In this document: in pieces, positions 1 through 6,992 of the stretch | Layout: each line of letters starts with the position of its first letter | Numbering within the stretch: position 1 is the stretch's first letter | Source of the DNA: JANOMH01 sp031422295 | GTDB lineage: Bacteria > Pseudomonadota > Alphaproteobacteria > Rhodobacterales > Rhodobacteraceae | Reading direction: 5' to 3' | NCBI GenBank assembly: GCA_031422295.1 | Contig: JANOQM010000018.1 | Coordinates: 1 to 64,000, forward strand | Length of the DNA: 64,000 nt | Program-made: the position numbers and the translations under genes | The notes under the pieces: generated by a model | What the model was told of the DNA's origin: nothing | Database searches by the model: none | The model's input: the letters and a program-made list of their open reading frames with translations, nothing else

Positions 1-111
1 GAATGGGAAACCCTCAAATGGGTCGATTGGTATAACAACCGCCGCCTTCTCGGCCCCATAGGATACATCCCACCCGCAGAAGCACAGGAGGCGTGTCTCA
101 TGCAAACCTGA
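1..111 (+). pseudogene. IS3-family transposase OrfB, C-terminal end (left-truncated by the window)
   Basis: The first 37 codons encode the last 36 residues of an IS3-family DDE transposase and end at TGA 109-111. The typical tail is visible: LKWVDWYNN, then RLLGPIGYIPPAEA. The same tail recurs at 6719-6829. The rest of the gene lies outside the window or is lost, so it is unclear whether this copy was intact to the left. Confidence 0.85.
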
Positions 112-171
112 ACTCACTCGATATGGTCGCATAGTCATTGAACAAATCACCCTCCGGTAAACCCGGGGCGG
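1..171 (+). mobile_element. IS3-family element, right end
   Basis: The transposase tail is followed by about 60 bp that closely match the bases after the second copy (6830-6893), including AACAAATCACC and ACCCGGGGCGG. In the second copy the element ends GGGGCGGTTCA. Here the last bases (TTCA) are missing and the IS256-type inverted repeat begins directly at 172, so the IS3 end was cut by the neighbouring element. Confidence 0.75.
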
Positions 172-1486
172 GAGTGTCCTGAACTCTGTGTATGGCTTCC
201 GGCCCATGCGGGGGTTAGCCGTGGTCACGCATGGAAGCGTTCCGCGAACATGATATCGAATTGGTTGCGGGCTGCAAACCATTCCCGGACATTTCTGCCG
301 CCTTTCTCGAAGTTGCGGATGGCGAGATAGATCAGCTTGGTGGCCGCCTCCTCGGTCGGGAATGAGCCTCGGGTCTTGATCGACTTTCGGATCACGCGGT
401 TCAGGCTTTCGATGGCATTTGTGGTGTAGATGATCTTTCGCACCGCTGGTGGGAAGGCAAAGAACGGGGTCACTTCTTCCCAAGCCCTTCGCCAAGCCGG
501 GGCGATGGAGGCGTATTTGTCGCCCCATGCGGCCTCGAACGCGTTCAGGGCCACGGCGGCCTGATCGGCGCTGACTGCCTCGTAAATCTTGCGTAGATCG
601 GCGGCCACGGATTTGCGGTCCTTCCAGGCGCAGAAGTTCAGCGAATGGCGCACCAGATGCACGATACAGGTCTGCACCGTGGCTTGGGGAAAGGCCGCCG
701 TGATCGCCTCGGGGAAGCCCTTCAGCCCGTCCACGACGGCGATCAGCACGTCCTGAACGCCCCGGTTGCGCAGTTCATTCATCACCGAGAGCCAGAATTT
801 GGCCCCTTCATTGTCGGCGACCCACAGACCCAGAACCTCGCGCAAGCCGTCACGGGTCACGGGTCACGCCGAGGGCCACATATACGGCCTTGTTCTTGAC
901 CATCCTGCTGTCCGCATCGCGGATTTTGACCCTGAGCGCGTCAAATATGACAATCGGATACATCCGCTCCAGCGCCCGGGATTGCCACTCTCTAACCTCG
1001 CCAAGCACGGCATCGCTCGCCATTGTCGCTCGGACCAATGGCGCTCAATGGCTCGCCCCGGCTGATCAGATCGGGCGAGACCTTGAGGCCGTAAAGGTCC
1101 TCCAGATGTGCCTCGATATCCGGGTCTGGCCCTTCTTGACCAGTTCCGGCTCAAAGCTGCCATCCCTGTCCCGGGGAAGCGTAAGGGGCATCTCGCCATC
1201 TTGGCCCTTCACCCGCTTGGTGGTGCCGCCATTGCGCCGGTTGGCCTGCCCGGAGGGCGGCGCAGCCCCCGCCTCATAGCCCAGATGCGCGGTCAGCTGA
1301 GCCCCCAGCATCCGCTCCATCAGCCGGAGCTTCAGCTCCTTCATCAGCCCGGCCTCGCCAAGCAGATCCTCAGGCCGCGCACAGCCCTTCAAAAGCTCGT
1401 CCAGAAGTTCGTTGGAAATCGTCATCATCCTTGCTCCTCTCAGGAAGCATGGATCAGTTCAGCCATACACAGAAGACCGGACACTC
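172..1486 (-). mobile_element. Degenerate IS256-family insertion sequence, 1315 bp
   Basis: Imperfect terminal inverted repeats bound the element: GAGTGTCC at 172 followed by CTGTGTATGGCT, and on the other strand GAGTGTCC from 1486 followed by TCTGTGTATGGCT. It carries one mutator-type transposase gene on the minus strand. The bases flanking the two ends do not match, so no 8-9 bp target duplication is visible. That fits a later deletion or recombination at one end, because the left flank is IS3 DNA and the right flank is a Sel1-like gene. Confidence 0.85.
225..1428 (-). pseudogene. IS256-family (mutator-type) transposase, frameshifted
   Basis: The gene would encode a transposase of about 400 residues. 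The N-terminal part (1428 to about 1130) has MKELKLRLMERML and AHLGYEAG. The C-terminal part (860 to 225) has the family's VDGLKGFPEAI, IVHLVRHSL and YTTNAIESLNRVIRK. At least two lesions are visible. One is a 7-bp tandem duplication (GGGTCAC twice) near 860 that shifts the frame. The other is a rearranged stretch at about 1025-1135, where the segment between GQTR and DIEAHLEDLYGLKVSPDL is missing and extra bases follow ISR. The product should be inactive in transposition unless supplied in trans. Confidence 0.88.
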
Positions 1487-2128
1487 TGGTGAGCCGTCGG
1501 GAAGGACTTCGCCCTCCACATCTCTGAAGATTTCCCCAAAGCTTAGCAGGTGGAAATTCATAAGCTTTATGAACTCATCACCCTTTCCATCGTCTCCAAT
1601 TATATCAAATATTTCTTGTGAAACATATATGCTGGCTCTACTTCGATTTTCTAGCCTTAATAGGATATCAAGACCCATTGCTTGTATGAGAAGCACAGGA
1701 CAACTTCCATCACCAACAATTTGGAGTAGCTTTGACGCCCCCGCTGGCGGCTGAAAGCCACGCTGAAACTGCGTGAAATGTGCAGAGTAAGTAGCTGCAC
1801 CTTCGTGACCAAGTTTCGCAGCCTTCAAGAACAGTTCAGGGGACTCACTGAGCATAAGCCTCGGACCATGGCCTTGGGCAAACAATAGGGCGAGATTGAA
1901 CATTGCGGACGGATGCTCTCGTTCAGCAAGATCAGAAAATACCTCGATCGCTTTTCCAACATTACCTGCCTGAAGAAATCCTACTCCAGCATTATAAAGG
2001 TTAATGGTCGCTTGATCGTTACCGTATGACACGGCATCGCCAGTCTTTTTCTTCCAGAACACCGCATCGCCTCTTTCTGCTAAACTTGGAGAAGGCGCTC
2101 GTCGCACGTCCAGTTTGTTTTGCAACAC
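1454..2128 (-). CDS. Sel1-like repeat protein, 3' end replaced by IS256 sequence
   Basis: This open frame of 224 residues starts at GTG 2128, but the true start is uncertain and could lie further in. It contains a Sel1/TPR-like helix pair (AMFNLALLFAQGHG, then LFLKAAKLGHEGA), typical of solenoid proteins that mediate protein contacts. The second half has no recognised domain. The last 11 codons or so (ending CPVFCVWLN) and the stop come from the IS256 inverted repeat, so the native C-terminus was lost on insertion. Base composition is more AT-rich than the chromosomal backbone, which suggests a horizontally acquired gene. No function can be assigned. Confidence 0.55.
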   Translation of the reverse strand: MLQNKLDVRRAPSPSLAERGDAVFWKKKTGDAVSYGNDQATINLYNAGVGFLQAGNVGKAIEVFSDLAEREHPSAMFNLALLFAQGHGPRLMLSESPELFLKAAKLGHEGAATYSAHFTQFQRGFQPPAGASKLLQIVGDGSCPVLLIQAMGLDILLRLENRSRASIYVSQEIFDIIGDDGKGDEFIKLMNFHLLSFGEIFRDVEGEVLPDGSPECPVFCVWLN

Positions 2129-2377
2129 TCAAAGCAGTGTCAGAGCGAGAACCCGCAACTTGCCCACCCCAACACAACTATCGTTGCCGTGCTCCTCGGG
2201 AAGCTTCATGCCCTGCTCACCACAATCATGCACGGCGGTCTTGCCTGAGGCCATGCCAGTGATCGGGCTGTCCATCCCGCAAAATAGCGAACCCGGCGAG
2301 CCGAATGATGCGCTTTCGTTTCCGCCCGACATGAAGCCAAGCGCCTGAAGCGCGACATCGATCGGGGTGAAGACCCG
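2129..2377. other. Gap without a supported gene
   Basis: This 249-bp stretch separates the Sel1-like gene from the integrase fragment. A minus-strand frame from ATG 2332 to 2129 could encode 67 residues (starting MSGGNESASFG), but it shows no recognisable domain and no clear ribosome-binding site. From about 2333 on the plus-strand frame already reads as integrase (EAKRLKRDIDRGEDP), although without a start. Confidence 0.4.
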
Positions 2378-3388
2378 ATGGACCCGCGGACCAATGCCCG
2401 GCACGCGCCCACCGTTGATGAACTGGTCGATCGGTACATCGACGAACATCTGCCGAAACTGTCCGCATCCAGCAGCAAGGATCAGGCCAGCATGCTCAGA
2501 ACGCTGGTGCTGCCCGAATGGCGATCGCGCAAGGTGGCCGACATCACGCCCACCGATGTCGACCGGCTGCTGATTAAGGTCGCGGCGGGGCGGCCGCGGG
2601 TCTGGAAGAAAACCGTCACGCCGATCAAGGTGCCCCGGGCCTTCAAGGCAAAGCAGTCCAAACCAAAGCCCGCGCCGAAGACCTTCAAGCCCACCCCGGT
2701 GCGCGCCAACCGTGTCGGCGAGGTGCTGCGCAAGATGTTCAGCCTCGCGGTCACGTGGAAAATGCGGATCGACAATCCGGCGACGGCATTCCGCAAGCGC
2801 CCCGAAACCGCACGCGAGCGGTTCCTCTCCTTCGAGGAAATCCAGCGCCTCGCCGATGCCCTCTGCGCTGATCCCGATCAGCGTGCGGCCGGGATCATCC
2901 GCCTGTGCATGTTGACCGGCGCCCGCTGCGGCGAGGCCCGCACCGCAACCTTCGACCAATTCAACCTCGATCTGGCGATCTGGACCAAGCAAGCGGCCTA
3001 CACCAAGCAGCGCCGCGTCCACCGTGTGCCGATCTCGCACGAGGCGGTCGCCCTTATCCGGCTGCGTGGTGATGCCGTGCCCAAGGGCTGCCCCTTCCTT
3101 TTTCCCGGCGATGTTCCCGGGCAGCCGGTGGTTGATCTCAAGCGGTTCTGGGAGCGGATGCGGGTACAGGCCGACATCCCCGATGTCCGCATCCATGACC
3201 TACGCCACACCTTCGCCTCGCTGCTGGTCTCAGGCGGGGCATCACTCGAAATGATCGGTCGGCTGCTCGGCCACACGCAGATCGGAACCACCCAGCGCTA
3301 CGCCCATCTGATCGACTCGCCGCTGCGGGCCGGGGTGAACGCGGTGGGCGAGATGCTGAAGCCGCGGTTGAGGGTGGTAGGGTCTTAA
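2378..3388 (+). CDS. Tyrosine recombinase/integrase, 5'-truncated
   Basis: The 336 residues keep the SAM-like core-binding domain and the complete catalytic domain. The catalytic Arg is in MLTGARCGE, followed by HDLRHTFAS and then LGHTQIGTTQRYAHL with the nucleophilic Tyr. Homologous-looking sequence (EAKRLKRDIDRGEDP) continues upstream of ATG 2378 to an in-frame stop, so the N-terminal arm-type DNA-binding domain found in related prophage and island integrases of about 400 residues is missing. The fragment probably drove integration of a genomic island, now decayed. Whether the residual protein is made is unknown, as no good ribosome-binding site precedes 2378. Confidence 0.8.
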   Translation: MDPRTNARHAPTVDELVDRYIDEHLPKLSASSSKDQASMLRTLVLPEWRSRKVADITPTDVDRLLIKVAAGRPRVWKKTVTPIKVPRAFKAKQSKPKPAPKTFKPTPVRANRVGEVLRKMFSLAVTWKMRIDNPATAFRKRPETARERFLSFEEIQRLADALCADPDQRAAGIIRLCMLTGARCGEARTATFDQFNLDLAIWTKQAAYTKQRRVHRVPISHEAVALIRLRGDAVPKGCPFLFPGDVPGQPVVDLKRFWERMRVQADIPDVRIHDLRHTFASLLVSGGASLEMIGRLLGHTQIGTTQRYAHLIDSPLRAGVNAVGEMLKPRLRVVGS

Positions 3389-3806
3389 TTCGCGGTCCAG
3401 CGTAGCTTGTACAAAGAGGGGAGATTTATCAGCGCCTCCCTCTAACTTTCAGTTTAATGATGCGGCGAAAAAGTGAGCGAAGCGGCTACGGTCCGTCGCC
3501 AGTTCCTTCCTCGGCCAAACCAATCTGGACAGTATGGCGCTGTCACTTTGGGTTGATATCGAAGACGCACTGAAGATTTCAGGGAAAGTGAACAGGCCCG
3601 ACTGACCGTTTCCCGGCGGCGCGACCAACGCCACGCGCTTCCGTGAAAGATGGGGATCCCGAGATTTAGCGTGGTCGGGAGCGTCTTTTTCGGCGGGCTG
3701 ATGGCCACATTTTACGCCGACTTTACGCTTGACCGCCGTCTTTCGAATGGCAAATTTAAGGGCTCAGAGGTGACAGTAATGTTCGAAAACCATTGGGAGC
3801 ATTGCG
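3389..3806. other. Intergenic stretch, no gene recognised
   Basis: These 418 bp lie between the integrase and the kdp relic. The short frames present show no recognisable family and no convincing ribosome-binding sites. The right end should hold whatever promoter served the kdp leader ORF. Confidence 0.5.
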
Positions 3807-3890
3807 ATGCCAGACGTTTTGTATCTTGTTATCGGCCTTGCCGGGTTCGTACTTGGCACCTTTGCGGTGCGCGCGATTGATCGGATGTAA
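3807..3890 (+). CDS. Small membrane protein of the kdp leader type
   Basis: A 27-residue ORF (starting MPDVLYLVIGLAGFVLG) forms one hydrophobic helix and ends in RAIDRM. A short hydrophobic protein of this kind precedes kdpF in some proteobacterial kdp operons; I infer the identity from position and shape only. GGGAG lies about 8 nt upstream. The stop is 3 nt before the kdpF start, so the two are coupled. Confidence 0.55.
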   Translation: MPDVLYLVIGLAGFVLGTFAVRAIDRM

Positions 3891-3893
3891 GCC

Positions 3894-3983
3894 GTGACAT
3901 TTGATATCTTTCTCGGACTCACCGTTGCGGTGGGCGTTTTTGGGTTTCTGGTCGTGGCGCTGGTCCGGCCCGGCAAATTCTAG
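3894..3983 (+). CDS. kdpF: KdpF-like subunit of the K+-transporting ATPase
   Basis: A GTG-initiated ORF of 29 residues is a single hydrophobic segment ending VALVRPGKF, closely matching the conserved KdpF tail (...AL.RPE.F). KdpF is a one-helix peptide that stabilises the KdpABC high-affinity potassium pump. It sits between the leader ORF and a kdpA start, the normal kdp order, but kdpA is broken and kdpBC are absent, so it probably no longer works in a complex. Confidence 0.7.
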   Translation: MTFDIFLGLTVAVGVFGFLVVALVRPGKF

Positions 3984-3992
3984 GGTGTAAAC

Positions 3993-4073
3993 ATGACTGA
4001 TTTGTTGGGATACACCCTGCATTTTGCAGCGTTGACCGGGCTGGTCTTGGCGCTTGCTGCCTATACGATGTAG
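3993..4073 (+). pseudogene. kdpA: kdpA remnant (first 26 codons)
   Basis: The ORF starts MTDLLGYTLHFAAL and ends ALAAYTM at TAG 4071-4073. This resembles the first transmembrane helix of KdpA, which normally runs on through roughly 550 residues. The homology stops at the TAG and unrelated sequence follows, marking a deletion junction. The relation is inferred from the KdpF neighbour and the helix pattern. Confidence 0.6.
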
Positions 4074-4108
4074 GGTCTATCAAGGCGAAATGCGTTGGCC
4101 GGCGCCAG

Positions 4109-4399
4109 TTGAGACGGGCCTTTACCGCATGGCTGGTGTTTCGGGTGACAAGCCGCAAAGCTGGGTTGCTTACCCTTTACAACATCAATAGGGTCAAGTT
4201 GGAAAATCTGCTTCACAGGTTTTTTGCGGACGGTCGCGCAGATATCGAAATCCTCGACCGCTTTGGCAAGAAGGTCGGCCCGCGCGAATGGCTTTGTGTG
4301 CCTACGGATATCGTTCAAGAAACAGTCAGAAGACTTGAAGATCGATCAATCACGACCGGCCGCTATTCGCCTGAACTTGGTCAAACTGTCCCGCTATAA
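4109..4399 (+). pseudogene. C-terminal fragment of a GIY-YIG-type (T5orf172-like) nuclease-family protein
   Basis: The 96-codon frame (TTG 4109) contains VKLENLLHRFFADGRADIEI followed by DRFGKKVGPREWLCVP. From memory this matches the conserved tail of T5orf172/GIY-YIG family proteins found in phages and islands. The N-terminal nuclease domain is absent: the frame becomes unrelated upstream of about 4130, just after the kdpA break, so the two relics share a deletion junction. No start with a ribosome-binding site is seen. It is probably not functional. Confidence 0.5.
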
Positions 4400-4455
4400 G
4401 TTATGCATGAGGCTGCCGGTGCCCTGCTCAATGTGTGAAGACATATGGCCGCATT

Positions 4456-5148
4456 TCAATGCACACTCTTGATCTCGCCCGTATCCAGTCTCTTGACGTA
4501 ATCGACGGCGCGACCGTTCCAGTGATAGGCGAAATGCGCGCCCTGCGTCGGGATCGGCACCACATCCGGCCAGAAAGCGGCGATGCAGTTGCCGCCAGCA
4601 AAGCGGACGCTGGGCCAGAAGATGCCGTTTGAATCAGCTGCGCGCCGTTCGCGGCCAAACACCTGCGAGGCGGCATAGTTGTCTAGGTGCAGAAGATCGT
4701 TCCGGCCGGTCACATCATCGAAGTCTGCGTCGACCGAGCCGATCAACTCGCGGAACTGCGAGGTCCAGCCTGGTGCTTCCGCCGTGGCCAGCATGGTCTT
4801 GCTGTGATGGTGGATGGTTTCGGCACTCGCCACTTCTGTGCTGTCGCCTGCGTAATAAAGCCCGAACGTCCCATCAGTGAACCGCCCGGGCCGGAGCGGC
4901 GAGCAGTGAACGAAGGGTGCCATGACCCAGCTTGCACCCGGCCCAGTGACACGCCGGGCCAGCGGCACCTTTGCCAAATCGCCGATACTGTCGCGGATGC
5001 GCGGGTTGAACTTGGCCTCGGCCGAGGCCAGCGCCTCCCAATCTGCCGGGTCAGCAATATCTTCAAACAGGTCGATCGGCGGATAGATCGAGCGGATGAT
5101 CCGGACGCTGCGCGACCAGATCACGCGGCACACCGGCGCTATCGCCAT
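4456..5148 (-). CDS. RES-domain toxin (NAD+-degrading), type II toxin-antitoxin system
   Basis: A 230-residue protein of the RES family, whose studied members (for example MbcT) destroy NAD+ by phosphorolysis or hydrolysis. Visible family features are an N-terminal Arg region (VCRVIWSRSV), a central GTFGLYYAGDSTEVASAET block with the conserved Glu, and the C-terminal SVRFAGGNCIAAFWPDVV block with the conserved Ser. ATG 5148 lies inside the end of the antitoxin gene (10-nt overlap), the usual antitoxin-first order. The length is typical and no lesion is visible, so the module looks intact although it sits among decayed elements. Confidence 0.85.
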   Translation of the reverse strand: MAIAPVCRVIWSRSVRIIRSIYPPIDLFEDIADPADWEALASAEAKFNPRIRDSIGDLAKVPLARRVTGPGASWVMAPFVHCSPLRPGRFTDGTFGLYYAGDSTEVASAETIHHHSKTMLATAEAPGWTSQFRELIGSVDADFDDVTGRNDLLHLDNYAASQVFGRERRAADSNGIFWPSVRFAGGNCIAAFWPDVVPIPTQGAHFAYHWNGRAVDYVKRLDTGEIKSVH

Positions 5149-5555
5149 GCGCTGCGCTCAGCGTCCAGATAGGCGCGCAGGTCGATCAGATCGGTGATCT
5201 CGCCGCGCATCATGACGTCGAGCGCGCTTTGACCGGCAAAAGCACCGTTTGGCTTTCTGATCCACGCATAGCCGCGCGCCGGTTCGGTGAAGAGGTAGCG
5301 CAAGGCTTTATGAATTCCCATTAGAATGGCCATCCGTGCGCGCAGATCGCGGTCGATCCGGCCAACGCCGCCTTCCTTCCATCGCGCCCACGTTCGCTGC
5401 GCCATGTCGCCCAGCAGGGTCCGGGCTTCAATGTCGCTGAGTTGCCAAGCCCGGAACAGGTTGACCGTTGTTCGTGCAAGGGCAGCGGCTTCCTCGTCCG
5501 TGATGGCAGGAAGATCGGGCCGGGAGACGGTTGGCTGGATCGTGGCAAATTGCAT
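5139..5555 (-). CDS. Xre/MbcA/ParS-type antitoxin of the RES module
   Basis: A 138-residue protein with an N-terminal Xre-like helical region (ALARTTVNLFRAWQLSDIEA) and the C-terminal DUF2384-type toxin-binding domain (ALRYLFTEPARGYAWIRKPN, then ALDVMMRG). The longer frame would start at 5603, but ATG 5555 is preceded by GAGGAAA at the right distance and was chosen. Such antitoxins bind their own promoter and neutralise the downstream RES enzyme. The promoter and inverted repeat at 5576-5603 fit this autoregulation. Confidence 0.85.
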   Translation of the reverse strand: MQFATIQPTVSRPDLPAITDEEAAALARTTVNLFRAWQLSDIEARTLLGDMAQRTWARWKEGGVGRIDRDLRARMAILMGIHKALRYLFTEPARGYAWIRKPNGAFAGQSALDVMMRGEITDLIDLRAYLDAERSAWR

Positions 5556-5575
5556 GGCGTTTCCTCTATGACACG

Positions 5576-5603
5576 AATATAGCGATAATATGCCATTTGG
5601 CAA
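5576..5603 (-). promoter_or_regulatory. Promoter with overlapping operator for the RES/Xre module
   Basis: Read on the minus strand there is a -35 box TTGCCA (5603-5598), a 16-bp spacer and a -10 box TATATT (5581-5576). An inverted repeat TGCCA-N2-TGGCA (5591-5602) covers the -35 box and start of the spacer, where an Xre-type antitoxin could block RNA polymerase. ATG 5555 lies 20 bp downstream of the -10 box. Confidence 0.6.
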
Positions 5604-5634
5604 GATACCGTTTCCGGAGCGGACGAAGGGCCAC

Positions 5635-6123
5635 TCAGCGCCAAGGCCCCACCTTCGGCATCGCCGCCGTCACCTCGACCTCCCGCAGCATGCCGCCCGC
5701 AACCAACCCATCCCGCACCCAGTCCAACGCCCGCCACCAATCTTCATAGCCGCGTCGGGCGGATGCGATTTGTTCCGGATGAGGCCGCCAAGTCACCGGG
5801 CAGGCCAACACATCGACGCTGCGCCAGCGCCCGCGATGCAGCACGCGTTCCACGCCGACCACCACCGTGGTAGACCGCTCGCCATGTTGGTTGCTTTTGG
5901 TCTCGACCGGCACGCAGCGCGGCACGATGCCCGGCAGCCAGTCTGGCGTCATCACCGCGCACGCTAGTCCGGCCACGTAGATTGCCATGCGTTTACCCCC
6001 CAAACTGTCGGGTATTCCTGCCACGGTTGCGGCCACGATCTCGGCATCCTCGTGGGTATAGGACCGCGATTTATGGCCACCGCCATCCACCCTGCAGCCC
6101 AACCGCGCGCGATGGATCAGCAC
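5635..6123 (-). CDS. Hypothetical protein, probably of phage or island origin
   Basis: The frame of 162 codons begins at GTG 6123, whose first base directly follows the TAG of the upstream small gene (TAGGTG), suggesting coupled translation. The product is Arg- and Trp-rich, with an N-terminal RLGCRVDGGGHKSRSY segment, a central VETKSNQHGE stretch and a C-terminal YEDWWRALDWVRDGL helix ending MPKVGPW. I do not recognise the family. It is soluble and shows no signal peptide. It ends 32 bp before the antitoxin promoter region and is read in the same direction, but the module has its own promoter. Confidence 0.55.
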   Translation of the reverse strand: MLIHRARLGCRVDGGGHKSRSYTHEDAEIVAATVAGIPDSLGGKRMAIYVAGLACAVMTPDWLPGIVPRCVPVETKSNQHGERSTTVVVGVERVLHRGRWRSVDVLACPVTWRPHPEQIASARRGYEDWWRALDWVRDGLVAGGMLREVEVTAAMPKVGPWR

Positions 6124-6288
6124 CTATTCCATGCCAAAGCCGAAGCCCTCCTCGCAAATGTCCCGCCTGATCGGCAGTTCCAGTTGCGCCTTTTCCACAC
6201 GAAACGCCCGGTCCGGGATGGCCTGCACGCCCAGCGCACGTTTCACCCGGGCACCGCCTGCGCGCCCGATACTTCCCTGCACGCTCAT
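6124..6288 (-). CDS. Small hypothetical protein coupled to the downstream gene
   Basis: An ORF of 54 residues starts MSVQGSIGRAGGARVKRALG and ends EEGFGFGME. AAGGA lies 9 nt before ATG 6288. The ATG overlaps the stop of an upstream frame (ATGA), and the stop abuts the GTG of the next gene, so three frames form one tight transcription unit. No domain is recognised. The basic N-terminus could bind nucleic acid, but that is a guess. Confidence 0.55.
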   Translation of the reverse strand: MSVQGSIGRAGGARVKRALGVQAIPDRAFRVEKAQLELPIRRDICEEGFGFGME

Positions 6289-6416
6289 GGCAGCATTCCT
6301 TCAAACAGGTCCATCTGCGCAGGCTCCGGCCCAACCGCTGGTCGCCATATCCGGGGGCCCGAGGCCATGAGCAGCGGCGAGAGCGCGCCACGCATGCGCT
6401 GCTGCCAGTGGATGCC
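6285..6416 (-). pseudogene. 3' end of an unidentified gene cut by an IS3 element
   Basis: An open minus-strand frame ends at TGA 6287-6285, overlapping the next start as ATGA. Its last residues read QQRMRGALSPLLMASGPRIW and then QMDLFEGMLP. Upstream of about 6416 the sequence is IS3 transposase on the other strand, so the 5' part has been replaced. It probably encoded the first member of the three-gene unit. Family unknown. Confidence 0.4.
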
Positions 6417-6829
6417 ATGACGGCCCAGCTGGTGACTGATGCGTTGATGATGGCGATCTGGCGCAGAGGCCGCCCGCGTGAATGCTGCACCATTCCGACC
6501 AAGGCAGCCAATACACCAGCGATGTGTTGCGACGACCGGTTGAAACCGCCCAGTACCGGTCGATCAAATATGCCGGACGGCTGGCCGAAGCCAAGATCGA
6601 CCTCTCGGTCGGGACCGTCGGGGACGCCTACGACAATGCCCTCGCACAGTGCGTCATCGGCCTCTTCAAGACAGACGTCATCAACCAGAGCGGCCGATGG
6701 AAATCGATGGGTGAGGTCGAATCGGAAACCCTCAAATGGGTCGATTGATATAACAACTGCCGACTTCTTGGCCCAATCGGATACATCACCCCCGCAGAAG
6801 CACAGGAGGCGTGTCTCATGCAAACCTGA
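6417..6829 (+). pseudogene. IS3-family transposase OrfB remnant, frameshifted
   Basis: Recognisable pieces run in order: MTAQLVTDALMMAIWRRGRP, then after a frameshift near 6480 MLHHSDQGSQYTS (second catalytic Asp), GTVGDAYDNALAQCVIGLFK and the tail ending CLMQT at 6829. The catalytic Glu expected after DNALA is Gln. An in-frame TGA at 6747 replaces the Trp codon present in the first copy. The 5' half, with OrfA and the first Asp, is missing. The gene is dead. Confidence 0.85.
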
Positions 6830-6893
6830 GCACACTCGATATCGTCGCCTAGTCGTCGAACAAATCACCCGCCGACAAACCCGGGGCGGTTCA
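6417..6893 (+). mobile_element. IS3-family element remnant, right half
   Basis: This covers the broken OrfB plus 64 bp of right end, finishing CCGGGGCGGTTCA at 6893 as expected for an IS3-type terminus. It is in the same orientation as, and highly similar to, the end at 1-171. The left limit is approximate. Confidence 0.75.
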
Positions 6894-6992
6894 GGATACG
6901 CGCAGCATGGCGGGCGCAAGCAATGCGCGCGGTGCTGGGCGGCCATTACAACACAAAATCATCAAACCATTTCAGCTGGATAAGAGCCCACC

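Noticed and set aside
2129..3196. Long open minus-strand frame of 355 codons opposite the integrase
   Set aside because: It is antisense to a clear tyrosine recombinase, has no recognisable domain, and is a frame shadow of high-GC coding DNA.
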